NCBI GenBank assembly: GCA_002435755.1
Contig: DIYH01000024.1
Span: 186,001 to 250,000, forward strand
DNA length: 64,000 nucleotides
Direction of reading: 5' to 3'
Origin: Flammeovirgaceae bacterium UBA6059
Lineage (GTDB): Bacteria > Bacteroidota > Bacteroidia > Cytophagales > Cyclobacteriaceae
Part shown: in pieces, positions 17,573 to 25,860 of the stretch
How positions within the stretch are numbered: position 1 is the first letter of the stretch
Layout: each line of letters begins with the position of its first letter
Notes under the pieces: generated by a model
The model's database searches: none
The model's input: only the letters and a program-made list of their open reading frames with translations
What the model was told of the DNA's origin: nothing
Made by a program: the position numbers and the translations under genes

Positions 17573-18619
17573 CTATTGCACTTTTTTGTCTTGGTATTGT
17601 GTGGGTGTCTGGCCTGTATAGTGCTTAAAGAATGATGAGAAGTGGTTGTTCTCTTCAAAATGTAGGAGGTAGGAAATGTCTTTGACAGGTACACCTTCAT
17701 CAAGATGCTTTTTGGCGGTCAGGATGATTTGCTGGCGAATGAGCTGGCCAATAGTGGTTTGCATCTTCTCCTGTACCTTCTTGGAGAGTGTCTGTACTGA
17801 CATGTTCATTTTCTCGGCATAAAAACCAATATTTCTGTGCTGCTCGTGATGCTCGTTTAGCAGTTCATTGATATTGAGGATGAAGGAATCAATACCATCT
17901 GCAACAAGACTTTCCCTGAATTCATTTGGCGTAGTGCCAATATTCGACTTAAACGCACGATTGAAGTAAGCTGGGTCATTATAGCCAAGGTCGTAAGATA
18001 TCTCCTTGATGCTCTTAGCCGAAAAGGCAATCTCTTTTTGTGATTCAACCAGCCGCTTGTTACTCAACATTTTTTTTATGGTAATGCCTACTTTTTCCTT
18101 GTAGATTGATTGAGCATCTATATTGCACTGGCCCAAGAGCTTGGTTATTTCTTCACTACTGGGCTGATATTTGAATTTACTATCTATAATGTCTTTGATA
18201 TCGAAAATGATATGGTATTCATGGTTTTCTGCCTGGAATGGGTTTTGCCAAAACCATTGCTTGGAGGAAACATCCAGTATTTCGTTCGGGTTGGAAAAAA
18301 TTGACTTGTCAAGGTAGTTCTGACAGTCGGAGCATTCATCGAAATGAATGTAACCTAAGGAAATCAAGTGTTTAAAGAGGACTCTGAAGTTTTTATTCTT
18401 AAAGATTTCTTTGCTATTGAATTCAATCTTGCGGACTAAGAAATTGTCATTGAAAAACTTTATGTATTGTCCTTTTTCGAGAAAGATCAGCTTATCGCTC
18501 CAGTCATCAAAGTTTTTGAAATCAACCTGAATGATCCCACTTCCGTCAAGGATGTGGATCATGGTGTATTGATTGATGAAATAGACTTTGTTTATTTCAG
18601 GTTTAAATTTTTCTACCAT
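17573..18619 (-). CDS. AraC-family regulator with two tandem AraC DNA-binding domains
   Basis: A 348-residue protein. Residues about 1-150 form a sensor-like part resembling the Crp/cupin N-terminus of small Bacteroidota AraC proteins. Residues about 165-235 contain a full AraC module ending I-S-Y-D-L-G-Y-N-D-P-A-Y-F-N-R-A-F-K and G-T-T-P-N-E-F-R. Residues about 245-345 contain a second module ending I-S-Y-L-L-H-F-E-E-N-N-H-F-S-S-F-F-K and G-Q-T-P-T-Q-Y. Two such modules in one chain are unusual, since most family members have one per subunit and dimerise. It lies directly upstream of the SnoaL/SPW-like/YHS genes, its likely targets. Confidence 0.82.
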   Translation of the reverse strand: MVEKFKPEINKVYFINQYTMIHILDGSGIIQVDFKNFDDWSDKLIFLEKGQYIKFFNDNFLVRKIEFNSKEIFKNKNFRVLFKHLISLGYIHFDECSDCQNYLDKSIFSNPNEILDVSSKQWFWQNPFQAENHEYHIIFDIKDIIDSKFKYQPSSEEITKLLGQCNIDAQSIYKEKVGITIKKMLSNKRLVESQKEIAFSAKSIKEISYDLGYNDPAYFNRAFKSNIGTTPNEFRESLVADGIDSFILNINELLNEHHEQHRNIGFYAEKMNMSVQTLSKKVQEKMQTTIGQLIRQQIILTAKKHLDEGVPVKDISYLLHFEENNHFSSFFKHYTGQTPTQYQDKKVQ

Positions 18620-18634
18620 TTTACATATTGCTTA

Positions 18635-18745
18635 CCAACGCCATGTAAGCTTGGCTTAATATACGTAGGAATCCTTGGAATCTGAAGGTGGCGAATAGGG
18701 GTTTGGCACATGCGATTGGTGTCAGGTGGGAAATGCCTTAGCTAC
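18635..18745. repeat. Intergenic repeat, copy 1 (family with 19761)
   Basis: About 100 bases here align with 19764-19868. The shared blocks include AATATACGT, AAGGTGGCGA, GGGGTTT and AAATGCCTT, and both copies have a cgtT(A/G)-type box at the end facing a minus-strand start codon. The copies are clearly diverged. The rest of the gap to 19003 shows no gene. Confidence 0.6.
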
Positions 18746-19003
18746 TTAGCATAAAGAGTAGGAAGGGTGAGAGTGAAGTGTAAGTGCATTAGCATTACCA
18801 GGTAGCCGGTCGGGGTTCTGGATACTTGGTAGGATAAAAGGAGCAGGCTACAGGATTTTCAATAGCTTGGTACAGGCGATACGTATTGCGTATTAACACT
18901 TAGTATGATGACTGGATACTTTATGTAACAGTGTCACCTGTCAAGTTATCATCCAAAATTGATGCTGGTGATGCCGCTTGAAAACCTCTGAAACCCTTGC
19001 GAA

Positions 19004-19711
19004 TTATACACGTCGTTGTACGTCGATGTTTTGTTCATATATATCCAATTCTGTATTAAAATAATTTGCGTCTCGAATTATTAGTTCTATGTCGCTTAAT
19101 GCTATTTTACCTTTGAAGTAGCTCTTATCACAGTTTAATTCTGTCAAATGCTCATGTAAGTCTGTGAAGTTGGCTGTTTTTACTTTTTTTATTGTGTCAT
19201 ATTGAGATTTTACCAAAAGAGTTGCGAAATCAGGATTCACATATCTTAATCGACAGAAATCGGTCAGTTTTGCCAGTAGCAGACAGTCCTTTTCATCAAT
19301 GTCAAAATCTGTGCAAAACCTTTCCCTCCTTTTCTCACTATAGATTTTATCGTATAGTTGATGAGTTGCCTTTATTCCAGAATCAGCCAACTTGTTAATG
19401 ATTTGCCCAGGTAAAATCGAAAAATCTTTTAGTTTCCTGGGTTGTGGATGATGACCATTTACTTCCCTACGAAGTACAATCCAAAAGTTTTCAGGTAAGT
19501 CGCTTTGTTTTGCCACGGTTAGTGCTTTTTCTTTAGTTTTTAGTGCCTCTTGGACTTCAAAAAGATTCACTATTCCGATTTTCTCTAGATAATTAAAACC
19601 TTTATCAAGATACTCCCCAAGTACTTTTTGGCTTGGAAGTAGTTTGGTATCTCCTAATTTCTTTTTAAAACCTTGTAAATTTTTGTTTCTAAAGTCTATG
19701 TAGTAGCCCAT
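19004..19711 (-). CDS. DUF4332-like helix-hairpin-helix protein
   Basis: A 235-residue soluble, mostly helical protein. The region at about residues 105-205 has the DUF4332 pattern of two helix-hairpin-helix-like repeats: L-A-D-S-G-I-K-A-T-H-Q-L-Y, then L-L-A-K-L-T-D-F-C-R-L-R-Y-V-N-P-D-F-A-T-L-L, then F-T-D-L-H-E-H-L-T-E-L-N. Such domains bind nucleic acid non-specifically in other proteins, but no enzyme domain is attached here. It stands alone between two related intergenic repeats, as a mobile cassette gene would. Confidence 0.6.
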   Translation of the reverse strand: MGYYIDFRNKNLQGFKKKLGDTKLLPSQKVLGEYLDKGFNYLEKIGIVNLFEVQEALKTKEKALTVAKQSDLPENFWIVLRREVNGHHPQPRKLKDFSILPGQIINKLADSGIKATHQLYDKIYSEKRRERFCTDFDIDEKDCLLLAKLTDFCRLRYVNPDFATLLVKSQYDTIKKVKTANFTDLHEHLTELNCDKSYFKGKIALSDIELIIRDANYFNTELDIYEQNIDVQRRV

Positions 19712-19760
19712 TATTATCCCTTATCTCATTCGAAATTCTTGTACTGCGTTTCCTGTATGA

Positions 19761-20156
19761 CATATAACGCCGCATTTGCCAAGTTCAATATACGTCGGAA
19801 CCCTGGGACTATAAAGGTGGCGAGTATGGGGTTTCCTTGGGTTTATGTCGGGTTGAAAATGCCTTCATAGGTAAGGATTCCGGGAGTAGATTGAAATACA
19901 AAAACCCCTATAGAATGATGCTTACGTCCTGTTAGGTGCAGTAGGTAGCGCGCCCATGTAGAAGAGATGTTAAAAGTTTGCGAGCCGCTTTGTAGACTTA
20001 ACCTGACGTTGAGGGGCAATGAAGATACTTATGGAGTCTACTCTTTAATGTTGGATGATCATAGATGAATGACAGGATTATATGCTAAACCTGTAAACTT
20101 ATTTTAGGACAAGACACACGGCAGTCTGAAGTATGCGTTCATATCATTTGTTAGCA
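19761..20156. repeat. Intergenic repeat, copy 2, with attC-like ends
   Basis: On the minus strand this begins GCTAACAAATG six bases after the stop codon of the DUF4386 gene and ends GCGTTATATG about 50 bases before the DUF4332 start. About 100 bases at the low-coordinate end match the copy at 18635-18745. At almost 400 bases it is longer than a typical attC site and may be composite. Confidence 0.5.
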
Positions 20157-20161
20157 TTTTC

Positions 20162-20878
20162 TTATCCTTTTGCAATGGAAGCAGGGCTCGCACTCTTCTT
20201 TATGCCTTTGATCAACAACCACAAGGAAAAACTCAGTTCTCCAATAAAGGAAAACACCAATACATAAAAAACATATTCTGAATACTGAGGGGCAAGAATA
20301 AGTGTTACACTATTGACCAGGTAAGCCATTCCTGCAGTCGCCATCATTATACCCAGGATGTTAGGAAAGTACGTTGAATGAAAAATCAAATAACCGTAAA
20401 CCAAACAGGACAGGCCAAAGAAAATCAATCCAATGCCTAATCCATAATCATGTAAGTCCGTCAGCAGATATACTTGAGTGTGGATTTGACTAAGACTGAA
20501 TGATTGTAAATACGTTGAACTATTGATGAGTATCACTGGTGTCAATATTACCATCTTATTGGCAACAAGTATGACGGTTTGTATCATGTTGAACAAGAGC
20601 CCCATCAGAGCTAAATTTTTATCGGTTCTTTTGAGCAGTAAATACATAATAACCATTACTGGTACATCCAAGATCTGCATGATGAGATCTATGATGATAC
20701 CTGATCTCCAGAGCCACTCTCCTGTTACAATGTTTTGATAAGTAGAAGCCTCGTCCGCTGTGATCATTGAGTCCTTTATGCCAAACTGCCCATATATCCC
20801 TAATGCAATTATCATTAGGTACAAAAATCCAGCTACCCGAGCATATTGAGCATTAGACCATTCTTGTCTTGCCACCAT
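20162..20878 (-). CDS. DUF4386 membrane protein
   Basis: A 238-residue integral membrane protein with six predicted helices. The N-terminal A-R-V-A-G-F-L-Y-L-M-I-I-A-L-G-I-Y-G pattern and the D-L-H-D-Y-G-L-G-I-G-L-I-F-F-G segment (about residue 145) are characteristic of DUF4386. Function unknown. It is the last of three minus-strand genes (with the 4-helix membrane protein and the TPR-like protein), spaced by about 30 bases, probably one operon. Confidence 0.82.
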   Translation of the reverse strand: MVARQEWSNAQYARVAGFLYLMIIALGIYGQFGIKDSMITADEASTYQNIVTGEWLWRSGIIIDLIMQILDVPVMVIMYLLLKRTDKNLALMGLLFNMIQTVILVANKMVILTPVILINSSTYLQSFSLSQIHTQVYLLTDLHDYGLGIGLIFFGLSCLVYGYLIFHSTYFPNILGIMMATAGMAYLVNSVTLILAPQYSEYVFYVLVFSFIGELSFSLWLLIKGIKKSASPASIAKG

Positions 20879-20910
20879 TATTTCAATATTTAATAGACTT
20901 TAAGAAAAAT

Positions 20911-21315
20911 TTACAAGGTATGCCTGGGCTTACCTTTGATGTAATGTTTGTACACATAGTCCCACGGAATGGTGAGAAGCATTAGCGCAATACCTAAGTT
21001 GCAGTCAAACAGTGTACTTTGACCATATTCATCTAGCCCTGTGGTTGCCTTCACAGGCAAAGCAAACCCAATCACCCAAATCATTTTCCACAAAAACTCG
21101 AATATGAGTACTGGAAGCATTCTTAAAGGATATATGAACCCTAGGGCTGCAAGCACTGCAATAGCACCTAGCAATGAACTGATGATGGAGTATTCGTTCA
21201 CAAGTCGCTCTTGTGGTGCCAAGATATCTGGCCAGATGAATACAGCTAATCCCGCCGAAACAAATAAATAAGAGGCTCTCAAAAGGTACATTCTTACTTT
21301 ATTGATTTTTGACAT
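20911..21315 (-). CDS. Four-helix membrane protein of unknown function
   Basis: A 134-residue protein when started at the ATG at 21315; a GTG 13 codons upstream is also possible. Hydrophobic segments lie at about residues 8-26, 40-60, 66-84 and 100-118. A Leu/Pro-rich motif (Y-P-L-R-M-L-P-V-L-I-F-E-F-L-W-K) precedes the third helix. It is in the operon with the TPR-like and DUF4386 genes. I do not recognise the family. Confidence 0.65.
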   Translation of the reverse strand: MSKINKVRMYLLRASYLFVSAGLAVFIWPDILAPQERLVNEYSIISSLLGAIAVLAALGFIYPLRMLPVLIFEFLWKMIWVIGFALPVKATTGLDEYGQSTLFDCNLGIALMLLTIPWDYVYKHYIKGKPRHTL

Positions 21316-21357
21316 GACTGAAGGTTTAGTTTGAAAATTGACTTTAGCAGACACCCG

Positions 21358-22017
21358 TTATTCGCATTTGGCTAGAAGTTTGGCAAGGTCTTTCTCTCCC
21401 CAGGCTGGGTGCAATTCAGATCCGGGTTTGTAATCATCCCACTCATCTTGCAATTGATTGGCTCGGATGCAGTATGGTGTCAGATCTTTGTCGAATTCCT
21501 CAGCTTTACCCATTTCACTGGCTAGCAGTAGATACTTTGCTCTTGGGTTATTGGGATTTATCTCCAATGATTGGTTTGTGGCAGATTTAAATTTCCAATA
21601 GCTAAACAGCATTTTATACATCGGCCCATGTACCACCTGGCTTACATAGTATAATCCGAGCAACGCATGTATTTCATCATCATCAGGATAATCTTCCAGT
21701 AATTTGTCCAAAATATGATACGCTTCTTTTTGGTAGTCTTTTACCGCATTTTCATTGAGCTCAATGTCTTCTATAAGCGTTATGAAAATGTAACACGCAG
21801 CTTCGTAGTACTTTGGGAGCCACACATTTGGATTACTTTTCGAAATCGCTTCAAATTCATTGGCAAGAACAGTATAGTCAGTTTCGGAATCGGCAATTTC
21901 TAAACTATCGACCGCCGATCTCATTTGGCCTTCATATGCGGAAATACCCGCCTTACTCCAAAGTGCGAGGAAAAGTAGTAGGGTTAGAAATAAATATCTC
22001 TTTGCAGTCTTCATCAT
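21358..22017 (-). CDS. Secreted TPR-like helical protein
   Basis: A 219-residue protein with a signal peptide (L-F-L-T-L-L-L-F-L-A-L-W-S-K-A). The mature part is built of helix pairs with TPR-like spacing: L-A-N-E-F-E-A-I-S-K-S-N-P-N-V-W near residue 50, then D-D-E-I-H-A-L-L-G-L-Y-Y and S-L-E-I-N-P-N-N-P-R-A-K-Y-L-L. TPR proteins scaffold complexes; no partner is indicated. First gene of the three-gene operon, divergent from the LytS/LytTR pair across 250 bases. Confidence 0.7.
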   Translation of the reverse strand: MMKTAKRYLFLTLLLFLALWSKAGISAYEGQMRSAVDSLEIADSETDYTVLANEFEAISKSNPNVWLPKYYEAACYIFITLIEDIELNENAVKDYQKEAYHILDKLLEDYPDDDEIHALLGLYYVSQVVHGPMYKMLFSYWKFKSATNQSLEINPNNPRAKYLLLASEMGKAEEFDKDLTPYCIRANQLQDEWDDYKPGSELHPAWGEKDLAKLLAKCE

Positions 22018-22267
22018 TAAATGGCTATTTGTGTGAATAGAAAAGTTTTGAATGCTCCTGGCGTTGCTTTATGGTTCGAAAGTAGAGGGCGAGGTAGCCT
22101 GAGTGAAACGTTTCTGACGGACAGTTTTCAGATCGTGTCCAAAAGTGTGAATTCAATGATGAACCATTTCGTCAGCCTTTTGATGGATTCCGTCATGACA
22201 GTTGAGCGTCTATCAGTAGGGCTGATTTATTTGATATAGAGATTCTTTATTTGCCATAAAAAGAGAA

Positions 22268-23272
22268 ATGCAAGACTCAAGGACCATAAATCTATTGATC
22301 TTACTATCGGCTATCATCATGTTGTGCACCTTTTGGTGGTTGTTCGACCTGGCTATACCTGAAGCCTCTCTTCCTTTCGCGATCGGGGTGACCACCATCA
22401 TCATGAGTGGTTTGCTCTCTGGTAGATATATATCCAGGTTGGCTTTCAACCTGAAAGAACGTGTGGTCAAAATACTAATGGGTGCACTGTTTGCATCTGC
22501 GATTACCGGGGGGGTAGTCATCGGCTGGCTGGTAAATCGAATGATAGGAGACACACAGTTCTTTCATTTTCTTGTCACCATTATCCTACTCTTTCTTGTT
22601 TCAGGGTTTGTTGGTGCAGTCATACGACTAATCCGTCATAGTATCAATACAAGGTTACGTGAAGCTGAATTGGCAGCAACACAAAGCAGGAGCGAACTGC
22701 AGTTGTTGCAGTCTCAACTGAGTCCTCATTTCCTATTCAACACCCTCAACAACCTATATGGTTTATCACTATCCAACAATCAAAAACTCCCGGAGCTTCT
22801 GCTAAAACTCTCCGAGCTACTGCGTTATTCTGTGTATGAAACCAAGGAACTATTCGTAGATCTTCAGCAAGAAATTGGCTATCTAAATAATTATATCGCA
22901 TTTGAAAAAATAAGACTGGATGAGCGACTACATCTGGAGTCTGACCTTGAAAAGGTCCAAGGCAGTTCGTGGCAAATTTCTCCTATGCTATTGATTGTAT
23001 TCGTGGAGAATGCATTTAAACATGCCAGGAATTCTAAGGTTGGAAAAGTACACATCGCTATTGCATTGAATGTAAATCGGGATTCGCTTCATTTTTCAAT
23101 AAAAAACTCTCGTGACAGTTCAGGTGAGAAGGGACTAACCAGGGAGAAGCATTCTGGTTTCGGGTTGGAAAGTGTAGAAAAGCGTCTCGAACTACTCTAT
23201 AAAAACAAACATGAATTGACCATAGATCAGCTTGAAGGCAGCTTTGAAGTATACTTAATTCTGAAAAGATGA
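22268..23272 (+). CDS. LytS/YehU-type sensor histidine kinase
   Basis: A 334-residue kinase. Four membrane helices occupy residues about 8-135. A short linker helix leads to the His_kinase region, with the phospho-acceptor H154 in S-P-H-F-L-F-N-T-L-N-N. The ATP-binding N box is F-V-E-N-A-F-K-H-A, and a G-x-G-L motif (G-F-G-L-E-S-V-E-K-R-L) closes the domain. This is the family that signals to LytTR response regulators. It overlaps the next gene by four bases (ATGA), so the kinase and regulator are made together. Confidence 0.92.
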   Translation: MQDSRTINLLILLSAIIMLCTFWWLFDLAIPEASLPFAIGVTTIIMSGLLSGRYISRLAFNLKERVVKILMGALFASAITGGVVIGWLVNRMIGDTQFFHFLVTIILLFLVSGFVGAVIRLIRHSINTRLREAELAATQSRSELQLLQSQLSPHFLFNTLNNLYGLSLSNNQKLPELLLKLSELLRYSVYETKELFVDLQQEIGYLNNYIAFEKIRLDERLHLESDLEKVQGSSWQISPMLLIVFVENAFKHARNSKVGKVHIAIALNVNRDSLHFSIKNSRDSSGEKGLTREKHSGFGLESVEKRLELLYKNKHELTIDQLEGSFEVYLILKR

Positions 23273-23967
23273 AAAACATACAATGCCTAATCGTAGATGA
23301 TGAGCCCATCGCACGACAAATAGTGGAGGGTTATTGTGCGCATTTCGAAGAGCTGAAAATTGTGACAAGCTGTAGTGACGCATGGGAGGCGCGGAAAGTA
23401 CTGGAGAAAAATACCATCGACTTGATATTTCTGGACATCAACATGCCTGTTTTGGACGGCATGGCTTTTATGAAGACAATAAAAAATCCTCCTCAAGTGG
23501 TTTTTACCACGGCATACAAAGAGTTTGCCCATGAGGCATTTGATATAGCAGCTTGCGACTATTTACTCAAGCCATTTTCCTTAGATCGGTTCATAATGGC
23601 TATAGATAGGGTAAAGGAGAAATTGCTCGAACAAATTCCCAAGTCAGATGAGGGGCAATTTATTTATATCAAATCAGAAGGCATCATCCATAAAATCATT
23701 TTGGAAGAACTGATCTATGGAGAAGCCAGAGGAAACAACGTTTTGGTCGTTACCGATAAACAACAACTAATCACTACAATGACTTTCACCAATTTTGAAA
23801 GTCTCTTGCCACGATCTACCTTTTTAAAGGTTCATCGCTCGTTCATTATTAACAAGAACCAAATTGATCGTATCCAGGGCAATCGCGTATTTATCAACTC
23901 CATCGAAATTCCTATTGGGTCGAAATACAAGGAGTACTTTTTGCGAGGAATTGGGATCAAAGAGTAG
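23269..23967 (+). CDS. LytTR-family response regulator
   Basis: A 232-residue regulator. The receiver domain (about 1-118) has the acidic pair D-D-E near the start, phospho-acceptor D56 in I-F-L-D-I-N-M-P, and the conserved Thr and Lys in T-T-A-Y-K and L-L-K-P-F. The LytTR DNA-binding domain follows at about 135-232 (F-L-K-V-H-R-S-F-I-I-N). It is the partner of the overlapping kinase. No obvious LytTR target repeat was found nearby. Confidence 0.92.
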   Translation: MKNIQCLIVDDEPIARQIVEGYCAHFEELKIVTSCSDAWEARKVLEKNTIDLIFLDINMPVLDGMAFMKTIKNPPQVVFTTAYKEFAHEAFDIAACDYLLKPFSLDRFIMAIDRVKEKLLEQIPKSDEGQFIYIKSEGIIHKIILEELIYGEARGNNVLVVTDKQQLITTMTFTNFESLLPRSTFLKVHRSFIINKNQIDRIQGNRVFINSIEIPIGSKYKEYFLRGIGIKE

Positions 23968-23984
23968 CCTTTAGACTAAGCTTT

Positions 23985-24220
23985 TTTATTTAATGCTATC
24001 GCCCAGCTAGCAGGAGTGCGCCCCGAGCTTGGCAGAAGCACTAATCTAGTGAATCTGCCGGTGCTCACAAAGTATCCAGAATGCACTGCGCTCAGAAAGA
24101 GAAAAATCCTGTTTGATGCGACAAGTAGAAAGCACAGACGTTTCTCAGTGGCTGATTCATGGTGATGTTCGCACAGAATCCGGCGAGAGGCACTCACGTG
24201 CATTCGTGCTAGCAATTTTT
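23985..24220. repeat. Intergenic repeat (family with 52615), attC-like
   Basis: This lies between the LytTR gene and the ParE-type gene end. It aligns with 52615-52856 over much of its length, including the block AGCACTAATNTAGTGAA (24037-24053; 52660-52676) and AATGCACTGCG. On the minus strand it starts just after the toxin stop. The CACTA/TAGTG element inside is a small palindrome. Confidence 0.6.
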
Positions 24221-24224
24221 ATAT

Positions 24225-24524
24225 TCATTTCAGTTTGTTCGGGTTCTGCGCTGTATGAAAGATTCGCGAGATCGTTATTCTATCCTTTGAAAGTCGATAG
24301 ATAATCTTGTAGCTCCAAGCCACAATGTATCTGTATTCTGATTTCTTGTGTTGAAGTAAGGGTTCCTTGGGGCCAAGTTCGGGAAAGTTCTCAAGTTGTT
24401 CAGTTCGCTCGATGATTCGAGTTCCGACGGTTTTGGCGTAAGATTTCCCGCGTTCTTCAGAGATGTATTTTATGATTCTTTCGAGTTGGTCAAGTGCCGT
24501 CTTAGTCCAAACTACTTTGCCCAT
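24225..24524 (-). CDS. ParE/RelE-family toxin
   Basis: A 99-residue toxin of the ParE/RelE superfamily: the first strand and helix read V-V-W-T-K-T-A-L-D-Q-L-E-R-I-I-K-Y-I-S, and the end strands carry Y-R-Y-I-V-A-W-S-Y-K-I-I-Y-R and I-S-R-I-F-H-T-A-Q-N-P. The A-x-x-D-L/Q-x-x-I and H-x-x-Q-N-P motifs are closest to the ParE-like branch that poisons gyrase, though an RNase role is not excluded. The start overlaps the antitoxin end by 13 bases. The pair is bounded by repeats with attC-like ends, the usual setting of toxin-antitoxin genes in integron cassettes. Confidence 0.88.
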   Translation of the reverse strand: MGKVVWTKTALDQLERIIKYISEERGKSYAKTVGTRIIERTEQLENFPELGPKEPLLQHKKSEYRYIVAWSYKIIYRLSKDRITISRIFHTAQNPNKLK

Positions 24525-24697
24525 TGGCTCAGTCGTTCTTTGACCTCAGAGGTTGAAAACACTCTGTTAGCTTGTTCATCCTGTTCGGACTTTTCAATGT
24601 CCGCCAGCAAAGCAAGTTGTTCATACACGTCCTCAAGCGTTGAGTCAGGAGTTAGTAGACCTGCTATGGTGTTTAGATGTTCCTTGAGATTGTCCAT
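24512..24697 (-). CDS. Antitoxin of the ParE/RelE pair
   Basis: A 61-residue acidic helical protein directly upstream of the toxin and overlapping it by 13 bases. The C-terminal segment V-F-S-T-S-E-V-K-E-R-L-S-Q-W is like the toxin-binding helix of small antitoxins found with ParE-type toxins. No full DNA-binding domain is evident, so autoregulation may need the complex or be absent. Confidence 0.78.
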   Translation of the reverse strand: MDNLKEHLNTIAGLLTPDSTLEDVYEQLALLADIEKSEQDEQANRVFSTSEVKERLSQWAK

Positions 24698-24760
24698 GTA
24701 CCAAATTTAATGAATCGGCTTGTCAATTCCCATGACACTTTGCGACTGGCCGAATGGAAT

Positions 24761-24921
24761 ATAACGCACACCTTATGATGAGTGGGGATTAGAAAGCACT
24801 AACCTCTCGTATCGCACATAGCCACTCCTTGATTTAAATTTAAAACTTGTGGCGAACTTTCCAATCCCCACGAAATTATCCTTACCGATGAAACCCCATT
24901 CATTCATAGCACTTGTTAGCC
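24761..24921. repeat. attC-like imperfect palindrome (family with 51749)
   Basis: On the plus strand this runs from ATAACGC to TTGTTAGCC. Inner arms GTGGGGATTAGAAAG (24782-24796) and CTTTCCAATCCCCAC (24857-24871) pair with a single mismatch. The outer arms TAAC...TATGA also pair. About 130 bases align with 51749-51905. It separates the phosphatase-like gene from the toxin-antitoxin pair. Confidence 0.7.
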
Positions 24922-24986
24922 ACTTTTTAGATTTTATAGACTATTTCTAGTGTTGAGTTAATTCGGTCGGTTAACAATTCAATTAG

Positions 24987-25262
24987 TTATGCATCCAGAT
25001 ATTCATACTCATCCTCGATGTGCAGAACTTCAATCTCAGGGAGTTCCAAGTGCCTAAATGTTCCAGAAATTCGAGCACTCTGACCATCTTCCATTACGAA
25101 AATCAAATCTGCCCATTCAATATCTCGTTCTTTTATTTGCCGTTCGCTCTTAGGACTAAGCCCAACAGAGCGAATGTTAAATCGTTGGTCGTTCTTAAAG
25201 ATATATTCAGCCGTTCTGCTTCTTCGCTTGTTCCGTCCACAAACTATAAGAAGGTTAGTCGT
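24987..25262 (-). CDS. Low-molecular-weight protein-tyrosine-phosphatase-like protein, start codon unclear
   Basis: A 91-codon frame with the LMW-PTP P-loop C-x5-R-S (C-G-R-N-K-R-R-S) just after N-L-L-I-V-C, then R-T-A-E-Y-I-F near the N-terminus and the D-L-I-F-V-M-E strand. Matching the usual N-terminus M-x-N-L-L-x-V-C, the start should be at 25262, but that codon is ACG, directly after the TGA of the upstream gene. An ATG eight bases earlier is out of frame and stops soon. Either ACG is used through coupling to the upstream stop, or a small insertion broke the start. At about 91 residues it is shorter than typical LMW-PTPs (about 150) but similar to a compact phosphatase-like group. It overlaps the DUF7684-like gene's end closely. 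Confidence 0.65.
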   Translation of the reverse strand, partial: TTNLLIVCGRNKRRSRTAEYIFKNDQRFNIRSVGLSPKSERQIKERDIEWADLIFVMEDGQSARISGTFRHLELPEIEVLHIEDEYEYLDA

Positions 25263-25724
25263 TCAGTCATTTGTTGAAATATAACCTTGTTGAAATTTTG
25301 CTATTTGATCAGTTGCTTTTTGACCCATAACGACATCTTTTGTTGCGTTGATAATAACGACCTCTTCGATTTCGCATTCTTCGTTTGATGCTGTGAAAAT
25401 TCCAAACCAAACTCCTTCTTTCAAATCTTCATGACCAGTTGTTACAATCATGTGATCGGGCAGATGTAAAGGCTCAATATCAACATCTCTCAACACAATT
25501 TCTTCATCTGCCATGTCATGAACTAAGTTGTGTTGTTCTCCAACACTACAGATGAAGCAAACATTGTTATCTATCGATTTTCTTATTATTTCTTCGAAAT
25601 AGTTCTTGTTTTTCTGTTTGGTCAAAATAATTGCCAGCCAGTTGTCTGATGGAAGATTGCTTGCCCAATTAGTTGAAGTGTCGAATTCAACGAACCTAAC
25701 ATTTCGATCATTAATTCTATTCAT
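25263..25724 (-). CDS. DUF7684-like hypothetical protein
   Basis: A 153-residue soluble protein starting at the ATG at 25724; a GTG four codons upstream is possible. The order W-L-A-I-I-L-T, then V-C-F-I-C-S-V-G, H-N-L-V-H-D-M-A-D-E-E and L-P-D-H-M-I-V-T-T-G-H-E-D, then G-V-W-F-G-I-F and V-V-I-I-N-A, resembles the DUF7684 family (which has F-V-M-T-T-W-H-x-D followed by F-W-F-A). The role is unknown. It lies directly upstream of the phosphatase-like gene as a likely two-gene cassette. Confidence 0.55.
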   Translation of the reverse strand: MNRINDRNVRFVEFDTSTNWASNLPSDNWLAIILTKQKNKNYFEEIIRKSIDNNVCFICSVGEQHNLVHDMADEEIVLRDVDIEPLHLPDHMIVTTGHEDLKEGVWFGIFTASNEECEIEEVVIINATKDVVMGQKATDQIAKFQQGYISTND

Positions 25725-25743
25725 TCTAAGAGGCACCTATTGT

Positions 25744-25860
25744 GGCTAACGTCCAACTATCATCCGTAAGCTTGGCTTTTCAAATTTTAATAAAAGTATC
25801 TGATATGACTAACCTTTGCAAATAGCTCAGTTAGCTTATGGATTATAGTATTTGTTAGCT
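25744..25860. repeat. attC-like imperfect palindrome
   Basis: Arms at 25745-25772 and 25833-25859 pair over about 27 bases with few mismatches (GCTAAC...ACTAT.ATCC.TAAGCT in both when read outward). The TAA stop of the SIR2-like gene is the TAA inside the right-hand GCTAAC box, and the left-hand CGTTAGCC box lies 20 bases before the next gene start. Boundaries, length (117 bases) and box sequences fit an integron attC site well. Confidence 0.72.

Noticed and set aside
22021..22239. 72-codon plus-strand frame before the LytS gene
   Set aside because: No motif; overlaps the divergent promoter region of two well-supported operons.
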